From Clostridia bacterium (GTDB lineage Bacteria > Bacillota > Clostridia > Monoglobales > Monoglobaceae): a stretch of DNA of 43,320 nucleotides. Under the pieces are notes generated by a model. It did not search any database and was not told where the DNA came from. It saw only the letters and a list, made by a program, of their open reading frames with translations. Within the stretch, counting starts at the first letter, position 1. Each line of letters begins with the position of its first letter. The position numbers and the translations under genes were made by a program. Location of the stretch: assembly GCA_017436245.1 (NCBI GenBank), contig JAFSDN010000113.1:1-43320 (forward strand). Direction: 5' to 3'. Positions 14,579 to 23,826 of the stretch are shown here, piece by piece.

Positions 14579-16027
14579 ATGAAATTGTCGGATTTATTGG
14601 CAGGCGTTGAGATTCTGGAGGTTGCCGGTAATATTGATACGAAAATATCGGGAATTGCGTTCAATTCAAAAGAAGTGAAGCCCGGTGATGTTTTTGTTTG
14701 CATAGTGGGCTTCAAAAGTGACGGTCATGATTATGTGCAGGATGCTCTTGAAAAGGGCGCTGTTGCCATTATTGCTCAAAAGACATTGGAGGGTGTTGCC
14801 GCAACAACCGTTGTGGTTCCCAATACCAGATATGCACTTTCGTGCGTGGCTGCGGCATTTTATGATTATCCTTACAAAAAATTCAGACTTTTTGGTGTTA
14901 CCGGAACAAACGGAAAAACAACAACAACCTATCTTGTGAAATCAATTCTTGAAAACAAAGGTCAGCTTGTTGGCTTGATTGGAACAAATCAGAATATGAT
15001 TGGCGAGACGGTTATTCCCACAAAGCACACAACTCCCGATGCTCTTGAACTTATGAGATTGTTTGACCGCATGGTGAAAGCAGGTGTTGATGCTGTTGTT
15101 ATGGAGGTTTCGTCACATTCGCTTGCTTTGGACAGAGTGGCTTCATGTGAGTTTGAAATCGGTGCATTCACAAATCTCACTCAGGACCATCTGGATTTTC
15201 ACGAAACAATGGAGAATTATGTTCTTGCCAAGGCGGAACTGTTCAAAAAATGCAATGTTGGTGTTCTGAATGTGGATGACGATGCTTTTGACACTTTGAC
15301 AAAAGATTGCTCATGTAGTGTGATGTCTTACAGCACAAAGAAGGATGCGGATTTGCGGGCAAGCAACATTGTGTACCGTGCAAACGGTGTTGAATTTGAC
15401 CTTTCATATGAGGGGGAGACCGAAAGAATTAAGCTGTCTATTCCCGGTGGATTTTCGGTTTATAATGCTCTCACTGCGGCAGGTTGCTGTCTTGCAAACG
15501 GACTTTCACTGAAAGATATTGCCGAGGGCTTGAAAACAGCAAAAGGGGTCAAGGGCAGAATTGAGGTTGTTGAAACCAACACGGATTATACGGTGATAAT
15601 TGACTATGCTCATACTCCTGACGGATTGCTGAACATTTTGAAGGCGATTCGTGGATTTGCAAAGGGCAGAGTTGTGACGCTCTTTGGTTGTGGCGGCGAC
15701 CGTGACAAAACAAAGCGGCCTCAGATGGGAAAGATTGCAGGTGAGCTTTCGGATTTTTGTATAGTGACAAGTGATAATCCCAGAAGCGAAGAACCAAAGG
15801 CGATTATTGAAGATATTTTGGAGGGACTCAGGGAAACGGATTGCCGTTATGCTGTTGTTGAGAACCGATTTGAGGCTATTGAATTTGCTCTTGACAATGC
15901 AAAGCCCGACGATATTATTCTTCTGGCGGGCAAGGGCCACGAACCATATCAGATTCTGAAGGACAGAACAATTGTGTTTGACGAAAGGGAGATTGTTCTG
16001 AAGCTGATTGATGTATCCGAAAATTAA
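14579..16027 (+). CDS. murE: UDP-MurNAc-tripeptide synthetase MurE (meso-DAP type)
   Basis: A 482-aa Mur ligase. The N-terminal domain binds UDP-MurNAc-dipeptide. The ATP loop is GVTGTNGKTTTTYLV (~res 107-121), followed by TKHTTPD and MEVSSHSLALDRV. The C-terminal domain contains TSDNPRSEEP; the DNPR motif is known to read meso-diaminopimelate, so this enzyme should add meso-DAP rather than lysine. It works in the cytoplasm as the third amino-acid-adding step of wall precursor synthesis. AAAGGAATGG precedes ATG 14579. It is followed 14 bp later by murF. Confidence 0.96.
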   Translation: MKLSDLLAGVEILEVAGNIDTKISGIAFNSKEVKPGDVFVCIVGFKSDGHDYVQDALEKGAVAIIAQKTLEGVAATTVVVPNTRYALSCVAAAFYDYPYKKFRLFGVTGTNGKTTTTYLVKSILENKGQLVGLIGTNQNMIGETVIPTKHTTPDALELMRLFDRMVKAGVDAVVMEVSSHSLALDRVASCEFEIGAFTNLTQDHLDFHETMENYVLAKAELFKKCNVGVLNVDDDAFDTLTKDCSCSVMSYSTKKDADLRASNIVYRANGVEFDLSYEGETERIKLSIPGGFSVYNALTAAGCCLANGLSLKDIAEGLKTAKGVKGRIEVVETNTDYTVIIDYAHTPDGLLNILKAIRGFAKGRVVTLFGCGGDRDKTKRPQMGKIAGELSDFCIVTSDNPRSEEPKAIIEDILEGLRETDCRYAVVENRFEAIEFALDNAKPDDIILLAGKGHEPYQILKDRTIVFDEREIVLKLIDVSEN

Positions 16028-16041
16028 GGGAGGAATATATT

Positions 16042-17448
16042 TTGGAGAGAATATTAACCTTGAAGCAGATTGCGGAGGCTTGCCAGGGTGTTCTGGAACA
16101 CGGTGACGGAAATTTTGTAGTTTCGGAGATTTTGACGGACAGCCGGAAGATTTGTGAAGGGGCTTTGTTTATTGCTCTCAGAGGCGAAAAGTTTGACGGA
16201 CATGACTTTGTTGAAAGCTCCTTTGAAAAAGGTGCGGCGGCTTGCGTTGTGGATAAAGAATACTGTAATACAAACGCAAATGCAGTTATTGTTGTTGAGG
16301 ATACATACAAGGCATTGCGTGACATTGCGGCGTATTACAGAAACAGATTTGAAATTCCATCTGTTGCCATTACGGGCAGTGTGGGAAAGACCAGCACAAA
16401 AGACATGGTTTCGTGTGTTCTTGCAAATCAGTATAATGTGCTGAAAACCGAGGGGAATTTCAATAATGAAATCGGGCTTCCGTTGACGGCATTCAGGCTG
16501 GACAGTTCGGTTGATATTGCGGTTTTTGAAATGGGCATGAGTGGCTTTGGTGAGATTTCAAGGCTTACGCACATTGCATCTCCCGAAACGGCAATAATTA
16601 CAAATATCGGAATGTCGCATATTGAACATCTGGGGTCTCAGGAGAATATTCTGAAGGCGAAGCTGGAAATTATTGAGGATATGCCCCAGGGTGACGGAAC
16701 GGTTATTCTGAACGGTGATGACCCGTTTTTGCAGACGGTTGTGGGAACGCTTAAATATGAAACTCTGACTTACGGAATTGAAAATGACAAATGTGATATG
16801 GTTGCAACAAACATCAAAAAGAGTTCCGACGGAACGGTTTTTGATGTGAAGATTGAAGGCGTGTGTTACAGAGTTTGTGTTAATGTTCCGGGCGTTCATC
16901 ACGTGTACAACGCTTTGGCGGCAATTCTCACGGGATTAAAGTATAACATGACCGTGACGGCAATTGTTGACGGAATCGGCAAATTTCAGCCTCAGGGGAT
17001 GCGGCAGAATGTTGAAAAACTGAATAATTTTGTTATAATCAAGGATTGCTACAATGCAAGCCCCACGTCAATGAAGTCGGGACTTGAAGTTTTGAGTGTG
17101 GCACTGCCTTTGGATAGCGAGAAGTCCTGCCGAAAGGTTGCTGTTCTTGCGGATATGCTGGAGCTTGGTGATTATTCGGAAAAAGCCCATTATGATGTGG
17201 GAGCATTGGTTGCGGAGTATAACACGGATTGTTTTGTTGCAATCGGCCCACATTCGGGTGTTATGGCAAAGGGCGCTGTTGAAAAGGGTATGGACGATGC
17301 AAAGGTATATACTTTTGAAGATAATAATTCTGCAAAAGCGCAGATTGTGAATATTCTGAAAGCAAATGATGTGATTTTGTTTAAGGGCTCAAGAGGAATG
17401 AGGCTTGAAGAGGTTGCTGATTTTGTTAAGGAAATGGATTTGAAATAA
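16042..17448 (+). CDS. murF: UDP-MurNAc-pentapeptide synthetase MurF
   Basis: A 468-aa Mur ligase. Signatures are ILTDSRKICEGALFIALRGE (N-terminal substrate domain), the ATP loop ITGSVGKTSTKDMV (~res 110-123), NFNNEIGLPLT, and DCYNASPTSMKSGLE in the C-terminal half. It joins D-Ala-D-Ala to the UDP-MurNAc-tripeptide. The start is TTG 16042, eight bases after GGAGG (16029-16033). The next gene (mraY) follows after 29 bp, as is common in dcw clusters. Confidence 0.96.
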   Translation: MERILTLKQIAEACQGVLEHGDGNFVVSEILTDSRKICEGALFIALRGEKFDGHDFVESSFEKGAAACVVDKEYCNTNANAVIVVEDTYKALRDIAAYYRNRFEIPSVAITGSVGKTSTKDMVSCVLANQYNVLKTEGNFNNEIGLPLTAFRLDSSVDIAVFEMGMSGFGEISRLTHIASPETAIITNIGMSHIEHLGSQENILKAKLEIIEDMPQGDGTVILNGDDPFLQTVVGTLKYETLTYGIENDKCDMVATNIKKSSDGTVFDVKIEGVCYRVCVNVPGVHHVYNALAAILTGLKYNMTVTAIVDGIGKFQPQGMRQNVEKLNNFVIIKDCYNASPTSMKSGLEVLSVALPLDSEKSCRKVAVLADMLELGDYSEKAHYDVGALVAEYNTDCFVAIGPHSGVMAKGAVEKGMDDAKVYTFEDNNSAKAQIVNILKANDVILFKGSRGMRLEEVADFVKEMDLK

Positions 17449-17477
17449 AATTTTAAAGCACAGAGGCGGAGAGAGAA

Positions 17478-18455
17478 ATGTTAAAGATAGTTATTGTAAT
17501 TTCAATTGCTTTTTTGGTTGCTGCAATAAACGGAATTTTTTTGATTCCCCTTTTGCATAAACTGAAATTTGGTCAGGAAATACGAGAGGAAGGACCAAAG
17601 TGGCACAAGGCAAAGTCGGGCACTCCCACAATGGGCGGCTTTATATTCATAATTGCTCTTTTGGTTGCGGTTATTGTTGGTGTATTTGTTTTTGGCATTT
17701 ACAAGGATTTGCAGATGCTCAAAAGTGTTACGGTGATAACTCTGGCGGCTGTTGGCTTTGGTGCAATCGGCTTTGTTGACGACTACATAAAGGTTATTCT
17801 CAAAAGAAATCTTGGTCTCAAAGCCGGTCAGAAGTTTTCGCTTCAGCTTCTTGTTGCTCTTTTGTTTGGTGTCTGGCTTGTCAGCGGCGGAATCATTGAC
17901 ACAACGGTATACATTCCTTTTTTTGGCATTGCAGTAACCTTGCCATATCTGGTGTATATTCCCTTTATTATTCTGGTTATGCTTGCCGCAGTGAACAGCG
18001 TTAATCTTACCGACGGACTTGACGGATTGGCAGGAACAATAACTCTGGTTGTGAGCATTTTTTACTGTGTTATTTCAAAAAGAGTTGAAAGCACGGCGGT
18101 TGCACTCATAAGTTCGGCGTTGATTGGCGGACTTTTGGGATTTCTGATTTACAACAAGTATCCTGCAAAGGTATTTATGGGTGACACAGGTTCACTCTTC
18201 CTTGGCGGTGCGGTTGCCGCAATGGCAATATATATGAAGAATCCGTTGCTGCTCCTGCTTGTTGGGTTTGTTTATGTGGCAGAGGCTATGTCGGTTATAC
18301 TTCAGGTTGCATGGTTCAAGAAAACAGGAAAGCGAATTTTTAAAATGAGCCCAATTCATCATCATTTTGAAATGTGCGGCTGGAGCGAGAAAAAGATTGT
18401 TGCGGTATTTTCTGCTGTGACGGCATTGCTTTGCCTTGTGGGGTATTTTGCATAA
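17478..18455 (+). CDS. mraY: Phospho-N-acetylmuramoyl-pentapeptide transferase MraY
   Basis: A 325-aa polytopic membrane enzyme with about ten hydrophobic helices. Family motifs are KSGTPTMGGFIFI, FVDDYIKVILKRNLGLKA, NSVNLTDGLDGLAG, FMGDTGSLFLGGAVA and the His-rich SPIHHHFEMCGW. It transfers phospho-MurNAc-pentapeptide to undecaprenyl phosphate, making lipid I on the inner face of the membrane. The ribosome site is modest (GGAGAG). In most relatives murD follows; here ftsW comes next, with no murD. Confidence 0.98.
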   Translation: MLKIVIVISIAFLVAAINGIFLIPLLHKLKFGQEIREEGPKWHKAKSGTPTMGGFIFIIALLVAVIVGVFVFGIYKDLQMLKSVTVITLAAVGFGAIGFVDDYIKVILKRNLGLKAGQKFSLQLLVALLFGVWLVSGGIIDTTVYIPFFGIAVTLPYLVYIPFIILVMLAAVNSVNLTDGLDGLAGTITLVVSIFYCVISKRVESTAVALISSALIGGLLGFLIYNKYPAKVFMGDTGSLFLGGAVAAMAIYMKNPLLLLLVGFVYVAEAMSVILQVAWFKKTGKRIFKMSPIHHHFEMCGWSEKKIVAVFSAVTALLCLVGYFA

Positions 18456-18560
18456 GCAGAGAGGTTTATATAAAATTTTGTCAGGAAAGGTTGTCCGTAC
18501 GTTATGAAACGGGAACTCAGAAAAAAAACGGTACGCAGGACAAAAAACGGAGGTGCCGGT

Positions 18561-19691
18561 GTGTTGGGGAAACGGCTGAAAGGCGTTGTTGACTCAACAA
18601 GAGGTGTTGATATACAGTTTTTGGTTGCGGTATATATTTTGCTTGCTTTTGGATTGCTTATGGTTCTCAGTGCCAGCAGTCCTATTGCTTATGCCAGCAA
18701 AGCAACAAACCATGACAGTTTTTTTTACTTCAAAAAACAATTTCTGTGGGCGATTCTTGGAAGTGTGGGAATGTTGTTTACAGCAAATTTTGATTATCAC
18801 AAGTTCAAACGTCTGGCTTTTCCTATACTTGTGGTCAGCGTTTTGCTGTTGCTCCTTGTGCTTATCCCCGGAATCGGACGTAAGATTAACGATGCAAGAC
18901 GGTGGATTTATATCGGACCAATGAACTTTCAGCCCTCGGAGGTTGCAAAAATTGCGGTTATTGTGTTTATGGCGTACAGTCTGTCAAAGAATTATAAGGA
19001 ACTGAACAGCTTTAGTGTTTTCTTGATGTACATAGCCATTATAGGAATTATTGCCGGAATAATAATGATGGAACCCCATTTCAGTTGTACCATGCTGATT
19101 GTATCAACTGCGGTTATCATGCTTTTTGTTGCCGGTGCAAAGATAAGGCATTTTATGATTTTGGGGCTGGCGGCGGTGCCGGTTATTGTTTTTGCAATTG
19201 TTCAGGCTCCGTACAGACTTGCTCGTGTTACCACATTCCTTGACCCTTTTGCCGATATTCAGGGCGAGGGATGGCAGATTGTTCAGTCACTTTATGCAAT
19301 TGGTTCGGGCGGAATATTCGGTGCGGGAATCGGTCAGAGCCGTCAGAAGTTTATGAGTATTCCCGAACCTCAGAACGATTTTATTTTTGCCATACTTGCA
19401 GAGGAATTTGGTCTCCTTGGGGCAATTCTTGTTTCGCTGATGTTTATTTTCCTCATTGCAAGAGGCGTGAAAATTGCACTCAAAGCTCCTGATTTGTTCG
19501 GGGCACTTCTTACAACGGGTATAATCACCATGATTGCCATTCAGGCACTTGTTAATATTGCGGTTGTAACATCGTCAATTCCCGTTACGGGTATGCCGTT
19601 GCCGTTTTTCAGTTATGGCGGAACGGCGCTTGCCATTACCATGGCGGAAATGGGAATTGTTCTGAATGTTTCAAGACACAGCAAGCCATAA
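18561..19691 (+). CDS. ftsW: Septal peptidoglycan glycosyltransferase FtsW
   Basis: A SEDS-family protein with about ten membrane helices, 376 aa from GTG 18561. Motifs include DARRWIYIGPMNFQPSEVAKI, GEGWQIVQSLYAIGSGGIFG, QSRQKFMSIPEPQNDFIFAI and PLPFFSYGGTA. The conserved Asp in the large extracellular loop is in PFADIQGEG. It polymerises lipid II with the PBP2 encoded upstream. GTG 18561 has a strong site (CGGAGGTG, 18548-18555). An in-frame ATG at 18504 would add 19 basic residues and has a site 13 bases away, so it is less likely but possible. Confidence 0.95.
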   Translation: MLGKRLKGVVDSTRGVDIQFLVAVYILLAFGLLMVLSASSPIAYASKATNHDSFFYFKKQFLWAILGSVGMLFTANFDYHKFKRLAFPILVVSVLLLLLVLIPGIGRKINDARRWIYIGPMNFQPSEVAKIAVIVFMAYSLSKNYKELNSFSVFLMYIAIIGIIAGIIMMEPHFSCTMLIVSTAVIMLFVAGAKIRHFMILGLAAVPVIVFAIVQAPYRLARVTTFLDPFADIQGEGWQIVQSLYAIGSGGIFGAGIGQSRQKFMSIPEPQNDFIFAILAEEFGLLGAILVSLMFIFLIARGVKIALKAPDLFGALLTTGIITMIAIQALVNIAVVTSSIPVTGMPLPFFSYGGTALAITMAEMGIVLNVSRHSKP

Positions 19692-19722
19692 AAATGATGT
19701 GAAATGAGGGAAGGTGTTCTCT

Positions 19723-20832
19723 GTGAGAATATTGTTTGCCGGTGGCGGTACGGCAGGGCATATTAATCCTGCTGTTGCGGTTGCCAATCACATAAAGGAA
19801 AAAGAGCCCGACAGCCAATTCTTGTTTGTTGGCACAGAAAGCGGAATGGAAAGTACGTTGATTCCAAAGCAGGGCTATGATATAAAATTTATAAAGATTC
19901 ATGGATTCAGACGCAAGCTCAGCTTGCAGAATGTTAAAACCGTACTGGAGATTTTTGACGGTATACGAAAGACAAAGAGGATTATCAAGGCGTTCAGACC
20001 CGATGTGGTGGTTGGAACGGGCGGATATGTCACAGGACCGGTGCTTTATGCTGCAACAAAAATGAAGCTGCCCACTCTTGTTCACGAGGCAAACGCTTTT
20101 CCGGGTGTGACAATCAGAATTCTTTCAAAATATGTTGATGTTGTTGCACTGAGTATGGCAGAAGCCGGAAGGTTTATTCCAAAGTCAAAAAGGATTGAAG
20201 TGACGGGGAATCCTGTGAGACCGTCAATTCTTGCAAGTAATCAGAGCATAGCCAAAAAAAAGCTGGGCTTGGACCACAGAAAGGTTATTCTTATTTTTGG
20301 CGGAAGTCTTGGTGCTGAAAAAATAAATGCAACGGCTGTGGAGTGGATTTCGGAAATTGCAAAGGACAAAAAATATCAGATTATCATGTCCACGGGAAAA
20401 AATAATCAATATAAAACCGTTATGGAGTTATTTGAAAAAAATGGCGTTGATTTGAAGAATTACCCCGAAATTTCGGTTTCGGAATATATATATGATATGG
20501 ATCTTGCCTTGAATGCGGCTGATTTAATCATTGCACGCTCGGGCGGGTCTGTAAGCGAAATGACGGCTTTGGGCAAGGCTGCAATTCTGATTCCGTCCCC
20601 TTATGTTGCGGGAAATCATCAGGAGCATATTGCAAGGGCGGTTGAAAAATCGGGAGGAGCTGTCGTTGTCAGCGAAAAGGAGCTTTCAAAGGATAAAATT
20701 GCAGATTCGGTTGAGCATATTCTGAGCAATGAAGATGTTCTTGCGAAGATGCAAAAAGGCTCAAAAAGCATAGGTATTCCTGATGCGGCAGACAGGATTT
20801 ACAGAATACTGAAAGAGCTTGTTAAAAAATAA
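19723..20832 (+). CDS. murG: Lipid II synthase MurG
   Basis: A 369-aa GT28 glycosyltransferase that adds GlcNAc to lipid I. Visible motifs are ILFAGGGTAGHINPAVAVA (N-terminal Gly-rich loop), VVGTGGYVTGPVL, HEANAFPGVT, FGGSLGAEKIN, and the UDP-GlcNAc site ARSGGSVSEMTALGKAAILI. GTG 19723 gives the usual VRILFAGGG start and follows AGGGAAGG; an earlier GTG at 19714 lies within that site. It is membrane-associated on the cytoplasmic side and acts just after MraY. Confidence 0.97.
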   Translation: MRILFAGGGTAGHINPAVAVANHIKEKEPDSQFLFVGTESGMESTLIPKQGYDIKFIKIHGFRRKLSLQNVKTVLEIFDGIRKTKRIIKAFRPDVVVGTGGYVTGPVLYAATKMKLPTLVHEANAFPGVTIRILSKYVDVVALSMAEAGRFIPKSKRIEVTGNPVRPSILASNQSIAKKKLGLDHRKVILIFGGSLGAEKINATAVEWISEIAKDKKYQIIMSTGKNNQYKTVMELFEKNGVDLKNYPEISVSEYIYDMDLALNAADLIIARSGGSVSEMTALGKAAILIPSPYVAGNHQEHIARAVEKSGGAVVVSEKELSKDKIADSVEHILSNEDVLAKMQKGSKSIGIPDAADRIYRILKELVKK

Positions 20833-20845
20833 ATTTGCAAATTGA

Positions 20846-20914
20846 CGTAACACCTTTTTGGAAAACATCATAGTATGTTGTATGAATGAAAGATTAATTG
20901 TCGGGGGTGTTACG
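20846..20914 (+). promoter_or_regulatory. Inverted repeat that would enclose the murA ribosome site
   Basis: CGTAACACC (20846-20854) and GGTGTTACG (20906-20914) are perfectly complementary. The right arm overlaps the GGGGGTG ribosome site of murA and ends at the base before its GTG start. An inner hairpin AACAT/ATGTT can stack inside. In RNA this would hide the ribosome site. Promoter-like elements (TTGACG, TAGTAT) are poorly spaced and not called. Confidence 0.6.
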
Positions 20915-22165
20915 GTGGGTAAAATTTCAATTTGCGGAGGACGAAAGTTGTGCGGCGAGGTTGATGTTCAGGGTTCAAAAAATGCGGCTCTGCCCATCCT
21001 TGCCGCAAGTGTTTTATGTTCGGAAGAATGTGTTATCGGCAACTGTCCTGACCTTGCGGACACAAGGGCGGCACTTGAAATAATCGGCCAGCTTGGTGGA
21101 AAAACAGAATTTGCGGAGCATACGGCTGTGATTGATGCAGGGAATATACATAAGCATGAAATTTCAAATGAACTGATGTCAAGTATGAGGTCTTCGGTAC
21201 TGTTTTTGGGGCCATTGGTTTCGCGGATGGGTAGGGCAACAATTTCCTATCCCGGAGGATGTGCAATCGGGCTCAGACCCATTGATTTGCATCTGAAGGC
21301 TTTTCGGGAGCTTGGAGTTGAGATTGAAGAAACGGGTGGCTGTATTTATTGCAAGTGCGACAAATTTGTGTCGGGAACGGTTAATCTTTTGTTTCCAAGC
21401 GTGGGAGCAACAGAAAATATTATGTTGCTTTCTGCAGTGTCGGAAGGTGAAACGGTTATTACTAATGCGGCTCGTGAACCTGAAATTGTTGACCTTCAAA
21501 ATTTCTTGAATGCCATGGGGGCAAAAATTTCCGGTGCAGGAAGTGAAATAATTCGCATAATAGGTGTTGAAAAATTGCAAAAAGTGGAGTATAATATAAT
21601 CTCAGACAGAATTTTTGCAACAACCTGCGCTTGTGCGGTTGCTTGCTGTGGCGGGGACGTTGTCCTGAAAAATGCCAATGCTGAGCATTTGCGGCTTGTT
21701 TTGTCCATGCTGAAGGATTCGGGTTGCAAAATAAGTACGGGCAAAGGACGGGTGCGGATTCAATGTTCTGAGAGGCTCAAGGGCCTTGGCAAGATTATAA
21801 CATCACCCTATCCGGGATTTCCCACTGACGCTCAGGCGCTTTTTATGGCTTCTTTTGCAACGGCAGAAGGAACAACCGTTTTTGTGGAGAATATATTTGA
21901 GAGCAGATATAAGCACGTGTCGGAGCTTATGAAGATGGGTGCGGATATAATTGTTGACGGACGACTGGCTGCGGTAACAGGCTGTAATTATATTCAAGGG
22001 GCAAAAATAACCGCAGGCGATTTGCGCGGAGGAGCGGCTTTGGTGATTGCAGGTCTGTCTGCTATCGGAGATACCGAAATAAGCGGCGTTGAGCATATTG
22101 ACAGAGGTTATGAATCTGTTGAAAATGTTTTTTCGGCGCTGGGTGCAATGATTAAAAGAAAATGA
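20915..22165 (+). CDS. murA: UDP-N-acetylglucosamine 1-carboxyvinyltransferase MurA
   Basis: A 416-aa EPSP-synthase-fold enzyme. It starts VGKISICGGRKLCGEVDVQG and has GSKNAALPILAAS, where the Lys of KNAA contacts UDP-GlcNAc. The catalytic loop is YPGGCAIGLRPIDLHL, with the Cys that phosphoenolpyruvate and fosfomycin attack, and the distal part has SPYPGFPTDAQALFMA. It carries out the first committed step of peptidoglycan synthesis. GTG 20915 gives the standard length; the frame extends back to 20858, but that part is the regulatory inverted repeat. murA occupies the place where murB or murC often sits after murG. Confidence 0.95.
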   Translation: MGKISICGGRKLCGEVDVQGSKNAALPILAASVLCSEECVIGNCPDLADTRAALEIIGQLGGKTEFAEHTAVIDAGNIHKHEISNELMSSMRSSVLFLGPLVSRMGRATISYPGGCAIGLRPIDLHLKAFRELGVEIEETGGCIYCKCDKFVSGTVNLLFPSVGATENIMLLSAVSEGETVITNAAREPEIVDLQNFLNAMGAKISGAGSEIIRIIGVEKLQKVEYNIISDRIFATTCACAVACCGGDVVLKNANAEHLRLVLSMLKDSGCKISTGKGRVRIQCSERLKGLGKIITSPYPGFPTDAQALFMASFATAEGTTVFVENIFESRYKHVSELMKMGADIIVDGRLAAVTGCNYIQGAKITAGDLRGGAALVIAGLSAIGDTEISGVEHIDRGYESVENVFSALGAMIKRK

Positions 22166-22178
22166 AAGGGAGGAGCAT

Positions 22179-23084
22179 ATGGAAAAACGTACAAATGATG
22201 AATATTCCGAACAACTTGAGCGGAATAAGCGGATTATGATGAAAAAGCGAAAAAAAATGCGTGCAAAACGCAGATTTATAGTTTTTATGTTTTTACTTAT
22301 CTGTGCAGGAATAATTATTACGGCACTTAAAGCTCCTTTTTTTAACATAAGTCAGATTGTTTGCAGTAGTGAAACAAACCTTACGGAAGAGCAGATTTTG
22401 AAAACTGCGGGAATCAATACGGGGCAGAATATTTTCAGCACCGGCGTGCGCAAGGCGGAAGAAAAGCTGACGGAAAATCCCGAAATTGCCGAAGCTGCGG
22501 TGCGGAGAGTTTTTCCAAATAAAATCAAGATTGAAATCAAAGAAGCTGTTCCTGTTGCATACGTGGTTTTTGATTCGGAATATCTGATGATTGACGGCGG
22601 CGGAAAAATAATAAAGCTTGCGGAGTCTGCCGAGGATGAGCGACTAAAGAATCTGATTCATGTTGAGGGAATTGAGGTTGTTTCTGCTACTGCCGGGAAA
22701 GGCATTGCTTCAGGTGAAGACATCAGAGCAAAGGAGCTTTACAAATGTCTTGATATAATGCAGAACCTTGGTATGCGTGAAAAGGTGAATTATATTGACA
22801 TTGCGGATTTGTCAGATATAAAAATTGATTATGAAAACAGAATTTATATGCTTCTGGGGAGCTATGACAAACTGGAATATAAGCTCAAGTTTGTGAAGAA
22901 GGTAATTGACGAAAAGCTTTCGGAACAGGAAAAAGCCAAGTTTGATTTCAGAAGCGAAAAATTGCACGTTGGCCCCCGGGAGGTATTGGAAGCTGCAGAA
23001 GACGAAGAAACGGCTGAGAATGATGAGCAAAAGGAAAATCCTCAGAAAGAGGATGAGGGAAATGAGGAAAACGGAAATGAATAA
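22179..23084 (+). CDS. Cell division protein DivIB/FtsQ
   Basis: A 301-aa single-pass protein. A basic cytoplasmic start (MMKKRKKMRAKRRF) precedes the membrane helix IVFMFLLICAGIIITALK (~res 34-51). It is followed by a POTRA domain (PFFNISQIVCSSETNLTEEQ through NIFSTGVRKAEEKLTENPEI and VRRVFPNKIKIEIKEAVPVA) and a second FtsQ/DivIB domain. The last ~30 residues are very rich in Glu/Asn. DivIB forms the FtsL-DivIC-DivIB complex that activates septal wall synthesis. GGGAGG lies before ATG 22179. Its stop overlaps the next start. Confidence 0.92.
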   Translation: MEKRTNDEYSEQLERNKRIMMKKRKKMRAKRRFIVFMFLLICAGIIITALKAPFFNISQIVCSSETNLTEEQILKTAGINTGQNIFSTGVRKAEEKLTENPEIAEAAVRRVFPNKIKIEIKEAVPVAYVVFDSEYLMIDGGGKIIKLAESAEDERLKNLIHVEGIEVVSATAGKGIASGEDIRAKELYKCLDIMQNLGMREKVNYIDIADLSDIKIDYENRIYMLLGSYDKLEYKLKFVKKVIDEKLSEQEKAKFDFRSEKLHVGPREVLEAAEDEETAENDEQKENPQKEDEGNEENGNE

Positions 23085-23826
23085 AAAGCAAAAAATGCAA
23101 ATCAAAATCACGGTGTCCATAATGATTTTCACACTCGTTACATTGGTGACATGGCAGATTAAGGGTGTTAAAATGACCAACGAGGTTGAAACTCAATTGT
23201 CAAAACGTGTTGATGTTTTGCAACAGGAATACAAAACAGAACTTGAAAAGAATGAGGATTTGCTTGATCAGATTTCGGTTTTGCAGAATGATATTGCAAG
23301 ATACAGAAATCAGATAAGTGAAGAGGGCGGTGCAACAAAGCTGTTGCAGGAGGATTTGAAGCGTGCCGAAACAATGGCGGGGCTATCAGATGTTGTGGGC
23401 AACGGTATTGTTGTTACCCTCAGCGATGGACAAAACGCTCAGCTCCCCGAAGGTATTGTTGACGACGGCTACGGAATTGTTCACGATACGGTTATTCTAT
23501 CATTGCTCAATGAAGTGCGCGCGGCAGGAGCGGAGGCAATTTCGGTCAATGGCGAGCGTATTCTTGCAACAACAGAGATTCGCTGTGCCGGCCCAACAAT
23601 CAGCATAAACAATGTCAAAAAGGCGGCACCCTTTGAAATAAAAATCATTGGCGACCCTGAAACTCTTGAAAATGCGTTAAAAATGCCGGGTGGTGTCACA
23701 GAACAGGCGATTTACTACGGAATTGATATGTCCATAAAGAAAAGCACCGCTGTGCTCATTGGAAAACACGTGGGTATGGTTTCGTTTAAATATGCACAAA
23801 GCGTTGAATCGGAGGTGGAAGAATAA
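23077..23826 (+). CDS. DUF881 family membrane protein
   Basis: A 249-aa protein with one N-terminal membrane helix (ITVSIMIFTLVTLVTWQI), a coiled coil (~res 32-90, TQLSKRVDVLQQEYKTELEK) and the DUF881 domain: LSDVVGNGIVVTLSDG, SLLNEVRAAGAEAISVNGER, and GPTISINNVKKAAPFEIKII. The family (Bacillus YlxW/YlxX) sits next to divIB and sbp in many Firmicutes and is presumed to act in division, but its biochemical role is unknown. ATG 23077 overlaps the divIB stop in ATGAATAA, with GAGG nine bases upstream. The much longer open frame before it lies out of phase over divIB and is not used. Confidence 0.9.
   Translation: MNKKQKMQIKITVSIMIFTLVTLVTWQIKGVKMTNEVETQLSKRVDVLQQEYKTELEKNEDLLDQISVLQNDIARYRNQISEEGGATKLLQEDLKRAETMAGLSDVVGNGIVVTLSDGQNAQLPEGIVDDGYGIVHDTVILSLLNEVRAAGAEAISVNGERILATTEIRCAGPTISINNVKKAAPFEIKIIGDPETLENALKMPGGVTEQAIYYGIDMSIKKSTAVLIGKHVGMVSFKYAQSVESEVEE

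Noticed and set aside
20838..20885. Sigma-A promoter before murA (TTGACG...TAGTAT)
   Set aside because: The two hexamers are about 25 bases apart, too far for a sigma-A promoter; the sequence is better explained by the inverted repeat.
22906..23076. N-terminal extension of the DUF881 frame over divIB
   Set aside because: It lies out of phase on divIB codons; the ATG at 23077 has a ribosome site and gives the normal membrane start.
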